Shown: positions 47,873-59,317 of the stretch, piece after piece | Numbering within the stretch: position 1 is the stretch's first letter | Layout of the letters: the number at the start of each line of letters is the position of its first letter | From: Ulota crispa | Lineage: Eukaryota; Streptophyta; Bryopsida; Orthotrichales; Orthotrichaceae | NCBI GenBank assembly: GCA_963920765.1 | Contig: OY987243.1 | Span: 25,291,419-25,355,418 of the forward strand | DNA length: 64,000 nt | Direction: 5' to 3' | The notes under the pieces: generated by a model | Database searches by the model: none | What the model saw: the letters and a program-made list of their open reading frames with translations, nothing else | Told to the model about the DNA's origin: nothing | Position numbers and translations under genes: made by a program

Positions 47873-48541
47873 AGGTCATTGAAGTTATACTAATTTTACA
47901 TAATATGTCAGTTTTAATGCAAAGTTTAAAGAATGAAGTCTCAAAGAGAAAAGAGTCTACAATCAATAAAAAAACTCACTTTGGCGACCTGTCTGTACAA
48001 TCGCTGACTGACCGGTTTACTTGTTGTCAAAAAATAATTTGTAACTGATGTTGGGCGCTTAGGTTGCCGGTGAGGCTTTGTCTCTCTTGCAATGACTTGC
48101 AAAACCCTAGCAATTGTACTTGGCAGTTAGGCAGTTAGGTTGTGGATCTTTGCACTTTCTTAGTGCTTGCCGGTGAAATTTTGGATCTTTGCAATTTCAA
48201 TTATTTTGTAGCATTTATGCTTGCTTGCAGGTGAGGTTCATGAGTTGTTACAATAACGTAAGTTGGAAGTGTAACTAATTTGAACTAGAAACGTCCAACA
48301 AAAGATAACACAAACATTCAAAATGTGTTAAAGCATTCATTTACCTTGGTAAATGGGTTTACAAGACTTATATGGAAGAAATATTTATGTCAGTTTTAAT
48401 GCAAAGTATATAGAATGAAGTCTCAAGAGAGAAAAGAGTATGGGAGAAATATCCCATATTGTGTTTTGTTATTGGTAACATGAGATTTATCAAAATTAAA
48501 AGCTAACCCTCTTTTTCACTTTTGGGTGTACTTACCTTAGC
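47873..48541. other. Spacer with internal duplicated segment
   Basis: GTCAGTTTTAATGCAAAGT..AGAATGAAGTCTCA occurs at about 47908 and again at 48389, a short direct duplication. GGTGTACTTACCTTAG at 48525-48540 is an isolated family A-type right end. Confidence 0.5.
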
Positions 48542-48953
48542 TAAAGGTAGTAGCACCCATAAGCATTGTGTCCCCATGGGCGTCACTGACAATGGCAGGG
48601 ACTAATAAATGAAAAAACAAATGGTTGTGAGCTACAAAGTGATGGTTATGGTGATGAAGTGATGGTCATGGGTAACAAAGTGGTGGTTTTGGGTGACTAA
48701 GTAAACATGATAAATTCGAGTGTCCCATCTCACTATTTAAGAACCAATAACCATTGTTTTTTAGCATCTCTTACACATGGCTTTACAATTTAATTTACTT
48801 TGGACTTTGCAAAATCCTTGCAAAAAAATGCTTGCAATTGGAACTTTAAAATTGATGCCTCTTCCTAACTCGACAATATTATTTTCCAAGTTCATCAATT
48901 GATTTCCCTACCCAAAAACCCTTAAATTGACGCTTATGGGTGCTCTTACCTTA
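48542..48953 (+). mobile_element. Miniature element family A, long subfamily, copy 4
   Basis: The left end TAAAGGTAGTAGCACCCATA and the right end GCTTATGGGTGCTCTTACCT bound about 410 bp. The interior repeats GTGATGGTTATGGGTGA-like blocks and is shared with copies 5 and 6. Confidence 0.8.
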
Positions 48954-49356
48954 AGGTAGGTGCACCCATGGGCGTCACTAACAAAGTCAATGATCAACAA
49001 AGAGTTGTCAATGACTAACAAAGAGAAAAGCTAATATTTATTGGTACTACTTAAGTGGTAATTATGGGTGACAAAGTGATGGTTGTGGGTGACTTGCATG
49101 ACGGTTTTGAGTACCCATCTCACTATTTAAGAACCAACAAACCTTATTTTTAGCATCTCTTACACACGACTGTACAATTTAATTTATTTTGGACTTTGAA
49201 AAATCTTTGCAAACAAATGCTTACATTTGAAACCTTGAAATTGATGCCAATATTTTTGGTTTCCACTTCCTAACTTACAGTATTTTTTTCAAAGTTAATC
49301 AATTATTTTACCTACACCAAAACCCTTATTTCCACGCTTATGGGTGCTCCTAACCT
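48951..49356 (+). mobile_element. Miniature element family A, long subfamily, copy 5
   Basis: It directly abuts copy 4 in the same orientation. The right terminus of copy 4 and the left terminus of copy 5 share the bases TTAAGG. It ends ..CGCTTATGGGTGCTCCTAAC. Confidence 0.8.
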
Positions 49357-49601
49357 ACAGTATTTTTTCAATGTTCATCAATAAAAAGTAGCCTTTTCTA
49401 GTGAAGATCATGATATTTATGAGAACCCTAGAAATGGGAGTGCAAATATAACTGAAGAAGTCAAATCAAATTTCTAAACACTCCATTATTGGGCAATGCA
49501 TTTAGTCGGCTAAGTTCTACTTTCGGTACCAAAGCTTCTCCTTTCTTCAAAAAATGCATCAATCAAACACAATTCAAGGCCTCTTCATCAACTCAAAAAC
49601 A

Positions 49602-50376
49602 TGGAAAACACCCCGCCTCACAATGATGAGATCAATAATGAGACCCTCTATCTATGGGAGAGGTGAGAAATCACACTAAACTATTAGAAGTTGCTACAAC
49701 TCAAGAATGTGCCATGCGTGACAAAGATTTGGTGCCAAAGATCGGTTGATAAAGTGGAAATCAAGGAGGTTTATGAACTTGCTTCCAACATAAAATTAAA
49801 AAAAGCAAGCCCAACTTCTTCGAGGGAGTCCTTCCCCTGTTCTGAATCTCAAAAACTAGAGATTGCCAGTAGCTTTGTAAAACAAAAATCCAAGCGCACC
49901 AGCAAAGCAAGCAGATTTCCTTACTATAATCTACATAAATCTGTCACTGCACTAGCCGCCAGTTCAAGGACCTCGGTGCCAAAGCTCCAATCTGTGAGCA
50001 GAAAACATTGAACCTAGAGGCCAGGTTCCGGAAGGCATCTTCGATGTTGAAGTCACGAACCGAACGCCAACCGTATCAAAGACCATGCAATCCTGCACTC
50101 AATCCGCAACTGCAAATTTTTTTGCAAATTACGCGCCTCCAACTCTCGGTCGTCAAGTCAATGATCAGTACACAGCACAATACCGGCGAGTCAATGATCA
50201 GCAGAGCGCTAAACCGGCAGCCCGCTGGAAAGAGCCTTCGGTGCCGAAGCCGCAGTATCAGGCTAATGATCAAGCACTTGCGAACGCAGTCCGAACTCCA
50301 CTACGACCCCTACTGCAACCACGACCTAGCAGTCGCGCCATAAGAAAAAGCATAAAGACGACTGCAGTACCATAAT
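49602..50376 (+). other. Coding-like region of unknown identity
   Basis: A short ATG frame at 49602 ends in a donor-like GAGAG|GTGAG (near 49663). It is followed by a 106-codon frame (to 50011) and two overlapping frames (50008-50343 and 50085-50375) of higher GC than the surroundings. The protein text is S/K-rich (for example QKSKRTSKASRFPYYNLHKS) and then N/Q/P-rich with repeated VNDQ. Splice-like sites also occur at 50407 and 50465. I could not join them into one convincing gene and do not recognise a family. It may be a gene fragment or pseudogene. Confidence 0.35.
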
Positions 50377-50700
50377 TCTCCAACTATGGCTTGCGGATCT
50401 TAAGAGGTGAGCTCTCTGAACCCTAAACTTGTCGATGCTAATCGTGAAGCGTGTCCATATTTGCAGGTACTAAGCTTAGGACCGGGGCAATACTGCTCCC
50501 GAAACTGATCATCAAGCTCCTAAAAGAATGAGACCTTGTAATGTTGTACGAACATCACTATTAGAAAAAGATAAAGTAATTCTAGCACTAGAAGGAGAAC
50601 CAGTTGAATAGTGAAAGTTATGCTTGATTTGTCTAATCACGTTTAAAAATGGTTAAAAGATGATTCCCAAGTAAAAGAAGAAACATCTGCTTTTAAATTT

Positions 50701-51015
50701 AAGGGAAAATTTCATGGATACTCCTAAATTTGCAGCATTTTCATAGATACTTTTGCTTTTTCAGAATTTTCACAAATATCCTTGGACCAGAAATTTTAGG
50801 CATTTGTTTTGTTGTGCCAATGCCACTTCCCTTCTTCTTTGTGCGCATGCATAACAAGGAAGAAATAGTATGTGCACAAAGTGAGAAGGGAAACGGCACG
50901 CACAACAAAACAAACCCCTAAAATTTTTGGTCCAAAAGTATTTGTGAAATTTTTGAAAAGCAAGGATATCTACAAAAATATTGCAAATTTAGGGGTATCC
51001 ATGAAATTTTCCCTT
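50701..51015. mobile_element. Foldback element family B, copy 2
   Basis: Same architecture as the THO2 intron copy: AAGGGAAAATTTCATGGATA at the left, mirrored at the right (..CCATGAAATTTTCCCTT), with a central loop near 50850. Length is about 315 bp. Confidence 0.88.
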
Positions 51016-51021
51016 AAATTT

Positions 51022-51084
51022 ATATGCAGGGGTATCTATGAAAATATTGCAAACTTCAAGGTATCCATGAAATTTTTCCTAAAT
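51022..51084 (+). repeat. Family B right-arm fragment
   Basis: GCAGGGGTATCTATGAAAAT..ATGAAATTTTTCCTAAA repeats the last 60 bp of the adjacent family B element as a tandem partial copy. Confidence 0.75.
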
Positions 51085-51170
51085 TTAATTGCACAAGTCT
51101 TTCTCTAATAAAAAGGCATAATTTTTTTTTCTAATTCATGTTCTTCTACCTAGGAGGCTAGGACTAGGCC

Positions 51171-51380
51171 TTTGGCACCAAAGCCCTGCCACCAAGTTAT
51201 TTTATATTCATGTTTTTCAACTGTTGGTTGATCTTTTGGCACCAAAGCCTTGCCACCAAGTTATTTTATATTCATGTTTTTCAACTGTCGGTTGATCTTT
51301 TGGCACCAAAGAGCGGCCTTGGTTTTATTTTGGTCCATGTTCTTTTGCTTTGGTTCATCCTTTGGCACAAAAGCCGTGGC
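51171..51380 (+). repeat. 64-bp tandem repeat, about three units
   Basis: TTTGGCACCAAAGCC starts units at 51171, 51235 and 51299. The first two units are nearly identical, the third diverges, and a remnant starts near 51360. Confidence 0.8.
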
Positions 51381-51790
51381 CTAGAGGTCCAAAATTATGC
51401 ACAGTTTTTTATATTCAAGTTTAGCAATTCTCCGTCCTAAATAAATTGGTCTATGGCTGGTAATATTTATGATTTGGGCTTGTCACTATATTGCTATTGA
51501 GCATTATTTTAATAACAATGACCGACCATATCTGGTACTCTATTTTTTAATATATTACTCTCTTTTTGTATTACAATTCAAAGTTGAGCAACTTGTAACT
51601 TTTGCTTTGCAATCTAATATGTCTTGTTTCTTTATGTCAATATTTGGACCATTTTATTGTCTAAACACTGAATGATATCCAATATTATAATGTGGATTGT
51701 GTGTAGTACTGCAAGTTTGGGCATTATCATTTATTAAATATGTAAAGCAATTAACCAAATGAATTTTTCAATTAATGCTTTTGATAATGG

Positions 51791-52023
51791 TGTCACAAAC
51801 ATAGAAATATAAAGGTAATTGATAAGAATTAGAAATGGATTCAGATTCAAAGATGAGGAATAAATATCAAAGAAGGTGAGCAATGGTTCCAAGAGATGTG
51901 TTGTTGAGTATGAATAACACTTCAGCCTTGACTTCTATATATACTATGATCTAAAGTGCAAGAAATCTAAAGTAAAAAATATTCTAAAGTCAAAAGTAAA
52001 GAAAACAGAAGGTGTTCCTAACA
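51791..52023 (-). repeat. Solo LTR of the same Ty3 family
   Basis: 233 bp, TGTCACAAACATAGAAATAT..GGTGTTCCTAACA, flanked by a perfect 5-bp duplication AATGG (51786-51790 and 52024-52028). It aligns with both LTRs of the element at 16229-21484. With TG..CA ends and intact target duplication, it marks recombination between LTRs or a small remnant insertion. Confidence 0.9.
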
Positions 52024-52028
52024 AATGG

Positions 52029-54162
52029 TCGCTATTCTAAAAACATGCAATATTTCAATGTCATTTGGTATGCACTAGTTCCGTATTTTGAAGCTCATTT
52101 ACAACTGTGTCCTTTAAATTGACACTCATTCCCTTAGTCCAAATTAGAATTTGAGTTTTGCAATACAGTTGCCCAATTCCTTATATGTAGTGGATTCTCC
52201 AAACACCTTTATTATTACCCTTATCATCAATTGTAGGTAGAACCATGTACCGGACTTCTTCCACTTTGAAAAATACCCTGATTTCCTCCCATGGTCATAG
52301 GCTCTATACTTACACAATCTTAGGGTATTCAAATTTTAGATCTCAAATTGCAAAATTTTAGTGACTCCTTTCCTTAAAGTTCCTGATTTTTTTGCAAAAA
52401 ATTCAAAGATTTTCAGCTGAACTTTTTTCACCGCTCACAAAATCCATGCTCACGGCTCACGGCTCACAAAGTTACGCTCACAAAATAGCGCCTCCTTGTA
52501 ATTGCTTACTTTACCTCATAACATAAACAAAATTAAGGATTTCATAAGGATGCTGCCTATACATAAATTTGGTGAGAAAAGAGATTTGATTGGAAGAGTT
52601 AATTTTAATTTCTCCATACAAAGAGTTAAGGTGATACTTTTGAAGGAGTCTTGTTACAAATCCATGAAAATCCCATTTAGTTTTTGTAGTTCAAGAATTT
52701 GTATCAAACATTGAATCACCATCTAAATGTGAGAACATAGCAGTCACTCAAATCTTATTTTCAACCCTCCTAAGCGGGATTACTCTTGAAATTAATCCTC
52801 CCAGGAGGGTTTACTTTGTTTGGAGCCTTTTATTTGACTTTTCTTTGCTTTACTGCAACTAGTGTCTAATGGTGACTTTCACAAAAGCTGGGAGGCAGTG
52901 TTTGAGCTTGCTTCCATTTACAATACAAGAATCAATGCAATATTTCTTTACTGTGAATAACCAATTGTAAGCATCTGCTCCCAAATGTGCAATTGAGAGT
53001 TTTTTTGGTTACTAGAAATGATTCTGCAACCTCTGATTTTGCAACAGAGATTTCCAAGTTGGAGGAGAGGAAGTAGAATGCAACCATTGCAGTTTACGTA
53101 CACCGACACATTGCAATGCCACCCAAACTGTTTTGTGGAGAAGAAAGACAATGATGACAACGTCACTGGCAGTGAATTGTCGGGCATTGCGAATGGCGAC
53201 TGCCACATGGTTGTAAAGTTTGGAATTGGGCGGCTTGGTGGTGCAAATTATGGTCCTTAAGTGAAGGTTGGGAGCTTGGGCAATGTTAGGCTCAATCTGG
53301 AAGTAGATGGGCATGGCAAAGTTTTGTGAAGGGTTGAATCTCCTTCTAGGCTACCAAGATCTCTGAAATTGACAGTATGTGTTGGTGACACCGAGACCTC
53401 CTCCATCGCCACATCGAACCCCTCGGCTTGTTGTTAAAGGATATGGCACGAGCTTCATGTAGATTCAACGACACAACGCTACTTCTCTTTGCAATCCAAA
53501 TATCACACTCATAACGCCGAATCAAGGGACAGGCACAATCTGGGAGTAAAAAGTGTGCTCCAAAAAATAGACAAGTTTTTATAAACACTTGTTAAGTATT
53601 TGGATAATAGTTTTCAACACTAAAACATTGTCATTATGGTTGAAGCCTCCCAATAGTTTTTGCAATAGAGCTAATTTAGCTATGTCTAATGGAATTCTGG
53701 TGTATCCTCCGCATGTTACTCCTTGCATTCTAATAGGGGAAGCAATTGTTAACATTCAAAATTTTGCTTCAAATTTGCATGTCGTATTAATCACATAAAA
53801 GTAATCTTTGATGATCATTTGAAAATAAGATAAATGTTTTTAGAAAGTAGATAACCATTTCAACATCATGATAGGGTCCAATGTTTTTAAAAGGAGGCTT
53901 TAGTTATAGAGAAATTACAAAAAAAAGGAGAAATTATATTGTTAAACATGTGCCAAACACAATCAAAGATTGTGATTTAATAAAGACTAAGCTTACCTCA
54001 ATGTTTGTACACAAAGTTTGAGAGGCTACAATTTATAAATCATGTAACCTCCTATACCTTGGTCCTCTAATAGCCTTGTCCTGAATGTCTCTTCTCACAT
54101 AGCAAACAGAGTCTCCTATATATAGTGTTGTTCCAAAATCTTTGCAACCTTTTTAAAATAAA
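52029..54162. other. Spacer, no supported gene
   Basis: AT-rich except for a less AT-rich patch at about 52950-53560, where overlapping frames of 80-100 codons occur on both strands (for example 53012-53314 on the minus strand, MPIYFQIEPNIAQAPN..). None shows a family motif and no splice model emerged. The patch may be a degraded gene. Confidence 0.45.
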
Positions 54163-54334
54163 TTCAATTCCGGAAAGAATTGTCCATGGAACTACTATAG
54201 AGATTATTTGGACCATTTTTCCTAGTTTTATTTTGATGTTTATGGCTTTACCATCTTTTGCTTTATTCTATTCAATGGACAAGATAGTAGATCCAACATT
54301 TACTATCAAAGCTATTGGACATCAACGATATTGG
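54163..54334 (+). pseudogene. cox2: Nuclear copy of a mitochondrial cox2 fragment
   Basis: About 57 codons match the second transmembrane and following region of plant mitochondrial cytochrome c oxidase subunit [43 protein letters not shown]. Homology starts and stops abruptly; the frame continues into unrelated sequence to 54451. The Trp of the conserved GHQWYW motif is encoded as CGA (Arg). In plant mitochondria a CGG there can be edited to UGG, so this looks like a DNA-level copy of an unedited gene. It lacks the copper-binding C-terminal domain and cannot function. Confidence 0.9.
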
Positions 54335-56315
54335 AGTGCACCCTTTTACAAGAATAATGAAAGTGCAACAAAATGCACCATATTGGTTCTATGGTTTGCA
54401 AAGCTTCTAGCTTACCAAAAGACAAATGAACCAAAATCATTCTTTGCTTGACTTTGAAAGAATTGAGAGACTAGAGCATACCAAAAACAGGGAGTTAAGG
54501 TTAAACCTATTGATTGAAAATGCTCCCCTAGCTAATAGGCCTATGGTTCCATTCTTTAAGTCATTAGAGATACTTATTCCTCTTCTTGATGTAGGCAATA
54601 TTGAATTTATTTTGAGTTTTCATTTTTTTGCATTCAAAAAAATTCAAATTCTTTGAGCATTATTGAGATGAAATTAGATTCAAAGAAGGATGATTCTTTG
54701 AAGAGCTCTTATTAATATTGTTGATTGTACTTTGATAATTACAATTTCAAGATTGTACACTTGAAGCATGACAAACTTTGTGAAACAAGGCACAATAAAA
54801 TCACCTTTGAGATTACATGATTAGTATGTTACAGTATAGAGAGTTAGAGTTGGAACTTGAAGAAGGAGGCTCAACTTGATTTTCAAAAAGAAATCATACA
54901 TTTAAAGTCAATCATTCATGTCACTAGAAGACAAGAATTTATATGTATTCTCAAGATGTCCTTGAAGGACTAAATTTTGGGAATCTCAAATAACTTTAAC
55001 AATTTAGGGGTAGTTTTTTTAATGCAAATTTGCTTGAAGCTGCTTTGTTACCTTTTGTGACAATAATTAGAGGTTGCAAACTCTAAGCGTAAAGGACAAA
55101 AGTGACATTTCAAGTTTTCTCTCACATGATGTCATATGCCCAATAACCAATGGCATTATCACCCCTTTCAACTTCCAATTGTGAAGCCCACAAATAATAA
55201 GGGTTAACCCCTAAACTCCTTCAGGCACCCAATTTGGGTGTCTAGGAAACTTTGAGACCTTGTTGCAAAGAGAGATTTTTATTTTTTATGTTCTTTTCAG
55301 AGAAGTTGTAGTTTGAAGTTAGCTTTAATGTCCACTTTGAATTTCCTCTATAACACTTTCCAATTGTTTTTGGTGGAAGCTAAATTGCAAGCATGTGTCT
55401 TGCGTATCAAAAAGTGTGATGAAAAGTGTCACTAAAGAGCCTATGACAAGTTGTCACATTAAAAAGATTAGCAACAAGTTGAGAATAAAGTGAAAATTTC
55501 CCTTGGGCACTACCTTGGGGAGTGAGGGCTCTTTTACTCAAATTTCATCATCTAAGAAAATCTAAATATTTTTTTGCGCAAATTTCACCTGGGATTTTTT
55601 TGTTACACAAGTTAGACTTCATTCACCATTGAAAATTCTTTCATTCAAAATGATTTTTGGTCAATAATTGGAGCTGAACTTTTTTTTTGTATCAAGGTGA
55701 TAGCTATTTGACAATTGCATTGCAAGTTCATTTGTGAAATTGTGATTATGGATTTGGAAGGGGAGTCATTAGTTTTGAAGTAACAACAACAATTACTAAA
55801 TCGTCATAAGTGGTGGTTTCCCAATTTTATACTCAAAAGTTGTCAATTTTTATAACAAGTTTTGAGCAGCTCCAAAAAAATAGAAAATTTTGTACTCATC
55901 CACATTCAATCACAAAGATCGTAACATCCGCATAGTTTTTTTTTTTTTTTTTTGGCAACACCATTTGAAAGCCTTGAAGTTCATAATCCCATGGTTACAA
56001 TTCCAATTTTTTTTAAATGTTTAAGAATGATCTCACAATTCCAATTCAAAAACTTCCAAAATACCTTCTTGAACTAAGAAAAGTACCCTAGGCATTAGTG
56101 GGTGTCAAACCTAGTTGTTTTTTAATGTTTCCCACCCAATAACTCTAGTAGGGTTCAACCCATAACTCAACCACTTTTGCAAGTTATCAAGTATGATAAC
56201 TTTATCACCCACCTCTAGAGGTGGTTGACAACTCAAACTAGTTATGGCCTCTCTTTATAAAATTTATCAAGTGATCTTGTAGCTCTCTTCTAGAACACTA
56301 ACCTCCTCTCACTAC
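54335..56315. other. AT-rich spacer, no gene seen
   Basis: No recognisable gene. An isolated TTAACCCCTAAACTCC end-like motif lies at about 55203, and a run of about 18 T at 55938. Confidence 0.5.
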
Positions 56316-56714
56316 TAAGGTAGCAGCATCCATAAGCATTACGTCCCCATGCCCGTCACTTGACAGTGGCAGGGCCAACCAATAAAAAAACAAATGGTTG
56401 TGGGTGATTGAGTGATCGTTATGGGTGATGAAGTGATGGTTGTGGGTGACTAGCATGACAGTTTTGAGTACCCATCTCACTATTTAAGAACCAACGAGCC
56501 TTGTGATTAGCATCTCTTACACATGGTTCCTACAATTTCAATGATTTTGGATTTTGGAAAATCTTTGTGAACAAATGCTTGTAGTTGGAACCTTGAAATT
56601 GATGCCAATATTTTTGGTTTCCATTTCCTAATATACAATATTTTTTTCAAAGTTAGTCAATTGTTTTACCTACACCAAAACCCTTATTTCCACGCTTATG
56701 GGTGCGCCTACCTT
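56316..56714 (+). mobile_element. Miniature element family A, long subfamily, copy 6
   Basis: TAAGGTAGCAGCATCCATAA at the left and CGCTTATGGGTGCGCCTACC at the right bound about 399 bp. The body is closest to copy 5. Confidence 0.82.
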
Positions 56715-56743
56715 AAATCTTGAATTTGCTCAAAACCACACCT

Positions 56744-57003
56744 ACCAGCAAACTAAAACTTCTCATAACTTTCATCCCATCCATCAGAATTGAATGATAC
56801 AAAGGTCCCCGCATCTATATAAGTCTAATGAACCTATTTCATATTTTTGTTTGAAAAAATAAAAAGTTTGAAAAAGTTTTTGGTTGCTTGGGGAGCAACT
56901 TTTTCTAGAAATTCATTTTTAACTTCTTCAATAAAAAAATTACATTCACACGTAGATCTTTGAATTCCTCACCTTTAATAAAAGTTTCAGAAAATCACGA
57001 AGT
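56744..57003 (+). repeat. Dispersed repeat family G, copy 2
   Basis: It aligns over its whole length with 46963-47250 in the same orientation. Family G copy 2 runs directly into the tRNA-like remnant at 57004. Confidence 0.8.
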
Positions 57004-57075
57004 GGTTGGAGCCGCCAAGAGTCGATCCCGGGACCTGCTCGTACTGAAGCGCTCAATGAGCGGTAATAGGAGCTA
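57004..57075 (-). other. tRNA-derived (SINE-like) remnant
   Basis: On the minus strand the text reads ..TTGAGCGCTTCAGTACGAGC then AGGTCCCGGGATCGACTCTT. This is the usual layout of a tRNA anticodon-arm to T-arm region with a B-box-like GGGATCGACTC. No complete cloverleaf can be drawn, so it is a remnant or SINE head rather than a working tRNA gene. Confidence 0.45.
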
Positions 57076-57425
57076 GTCTTTAGAGGTTTTTCAAGCCATG
57101 GCTCCACAAACAAAAGGCATTTTTAATCTATATATTCAATAGCAAAGGAGCCGTACTTCCGCATACTGTGGTCTGTAGTTTGACAGTCAGTTACTGCCAG
57201 GTCAGCGTCTAATGTACACTAAATATTGTATTCAGGTGCCTCACACTAAAGTATTGACATTTTACACTACATAAATTTAAAGGAAATTTTTATTGACACC
57301 CTGAAGTGTCTGCCATATTTGTATAAAGATCTATTCTTCAGAAATTGCACAAATACCCTTGGACCATAATTTTTAGGTGTTTTTTTTGTTATGCACATTA
57401 ATTCCTTCATGGCCAATGTTGACCC

Positions 57426-58848
57426 TTAACACTTTAAAGACCGCACACATTTTCACAAAATTCATTAGAAATTGGGACAGTAAGCTAAAATGTGTAGTTG
57501 AATCAAATGTGGGTCCAATTTGCATAATCCTACCATAAAAATGGGAAGAACACCTTACACATAAGGTTTTTATTTTTTATTTTTTAAGAAGTGCCAAAAT
57601 GGCAATTTAAAATGTTATAGTGGTGCTCCAAATTTCAACATTCATCCACATATTGGATAGAAAAATATCACATTAGCACATAATACATGTCTATAATTTG
57701 GTTTTCATCCACAATTTGGTGATTTCATCCAAGTTTTTTTTAATTTTGAAGCTTTTTTGGCAATTTCATCCAAATAATCATGTTTTTTTTTTTTCTATAG
57801 GCTTGGTGCTAGTCAAAAAGAATTGGTGCTTTTTTGTTCCAAATCGCCAAAAAAAAACATTGCTTATACACTATAAATGGTCAAAATCTCAACTAGATCT
57901 ATTGTTGGAGGTGAAATATTACAACGATTAAGTGAGATGTAGGTGAAAAATCTCTAGTTTTTCATGCTTGTGTGGTTCTGGGTCATATTGCTTCTTACAA
58001 ACTTTTCTTGAGAAGAGCCTTATATTTCTTGAAAGTTGGGTTTCCCACCACTCCAATAAGACTAGTTTCACACCAAATGAATGAAAATAGCAATCACAAG
58101 GTGTAGCTAAGTGGACAAAAGGGTCAAAAACCCCACTTTATTTGCTGCCCTAAAATGGTTCTACAAGAAATTTGATAAATGCTATGAAAAATCCAATTGG
58201 TGAAAACAATCAAAAATCGGCCTTAAATGTAGGATGCCAAATTTTTGAGATGAACTAATAGCACAATTTCAATAGATCTTCAAATACTATAATTGTACTA
58301 CTATTGTATAGAGAAACAATCATTCAAAGAAAAGTGCGTTGGAACCCACAAAACCATGTGGGATTGGTTTTGTTGAGTTTTTAGTTTCCAATGCAAAAGT
58401 TTGCAAAATTCCAATGCAAAACTACATTCCAATGCAAAAATTTGTGTTGGAAACTAGGAACTCAACAAAACCAATCCCACATGGTTTTGTGGGTTTCAAC
58501 GCATTTTTCTTCTAGTGAATATAAGCATATTTCTTAAGCAACTTGAATTTTTTTAAGATTGTGCAATTGAGATGTGGTATTCTTTTTGGATGTTTAATGT
58601 ATTGTGCTGTTGCTTTGATCCATCTTTGACCAAATATGGATATGTATTTTGAAACCATGCTGTATAAACACCATTATTTATCAATTCATATACCCAATTC
58701 CATTGTTGTTTTTTTGGTTGGATGAAAAACTCTTGTGACCACAAGTGTTCTTCAAGAACAATTTCCATATTGTTGAACAACTTTACTCTATAGGCCAAAA
58801 ACCACTCTCCCAAACCAAAATATGGTTTGGTGGTCTCTAAAGGGTTAA
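57426..58848. mobile_element. TTAA-ended 1.4-kb element inside family B copy 3
   Basis: The left end TTAACACTTTAAAGACCGC and the right end, reversed, TTAACCCTTTAGAGACCAC agree at most positions. A second possible right end (TTAACCCTCAAAAGACAGG) lies at about 58932. The body has a hairpin (58326-58512) and one protein-like frame crossing its right end. Confidence 0.5.
58326..58512. repeat. Hairpin with about 70-bp arms
   Basis: AAGAAAAGTGCGTTGGAACC.. at the left is mirrored with few mismatches by ..GTTTCAACGCATTTTTCTTC at the right, around a loop of about 45 bp that itself repeats CCAATGCAAAA three times. Confidence 0.85.
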
Positions 58849-58864
58849 AGGATGAGATGGACAT
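58553..58864 (-). other. Protein-like reading frame, unknown
   Basis: A 103-codon ATG frame rich in W, F, Y and Q (for example EFFIQPKKQQWNWVYEL). The composition is more protein-like than neighbouring random frames. It starts just outside the right end of the TTAA element and is mostly inside it. It may be a relic of a transposase or captured gene; no family is recognised. Confidence 0.3.
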
Positions 58865-59317
58865 TTTTTGTCTACTGCAAATACTCGCGACGCAACCGAA
58901 TCACGGTTACTGGCCTGTCTTTTGAGGGTTAAAGTAAGGAGTGCAATAGAACAAAAGAAGCAACACATTAGCAAAATTTTGAGCCCTCCAAAAGGCCCTT
59001 ATGAATGCGTGCCCGCTACATAATGGAGGAAAAAAAATAGTATTTAAAAAAAAAAAACTTTTTTTAATACTTTTAGTGGTTGGTACAGTGTGTCATATGA
59101 TCTGACTGTGTGACAGAGGTCAGATCTGACCTCTGAAATTGGTTAGAAATTTCTCTATATGCACATCTCTTAAGGGTCCTCTAAAGGGCTTAAATTTTTC
59201 CTAATGTGTGCACAAGGGAGAAAGAAGTGGCATGCACAGTAGAATATACATTTAAAAATTATGGTATTTGTGCAATTTTTGAAAATCTAGGGGTATCCAT
59301 AAAATTCTCCCTAAAAA

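Larger units (their letters stand above)
57283..59317. mobile_element. Foldback element family B, copy 3, split by an insertion
   Basis: 57283-57405 aligns with the left arm of family B (CAAATACCCTTGGACCATAA..) and about 59205-59317 with the right arm (..GGGGTATCCATAAAATTCTC). The two halves are in the expected orientation, with about 1.8 kb of unrelated DNA between them, beginning in the loop region. Confidence 0.75.

Noticed and set aside
49691-50376. A complete novel protein-coding gene
   Set aside because: The frames could not be joined with consistent phase, so I report only a coding-like region.
57004-57075. Functional tRNA gene
   Set aside because: No complete acceptor stem or cloverleaf can be formed; only the middle and T-arm-like parts are seen.
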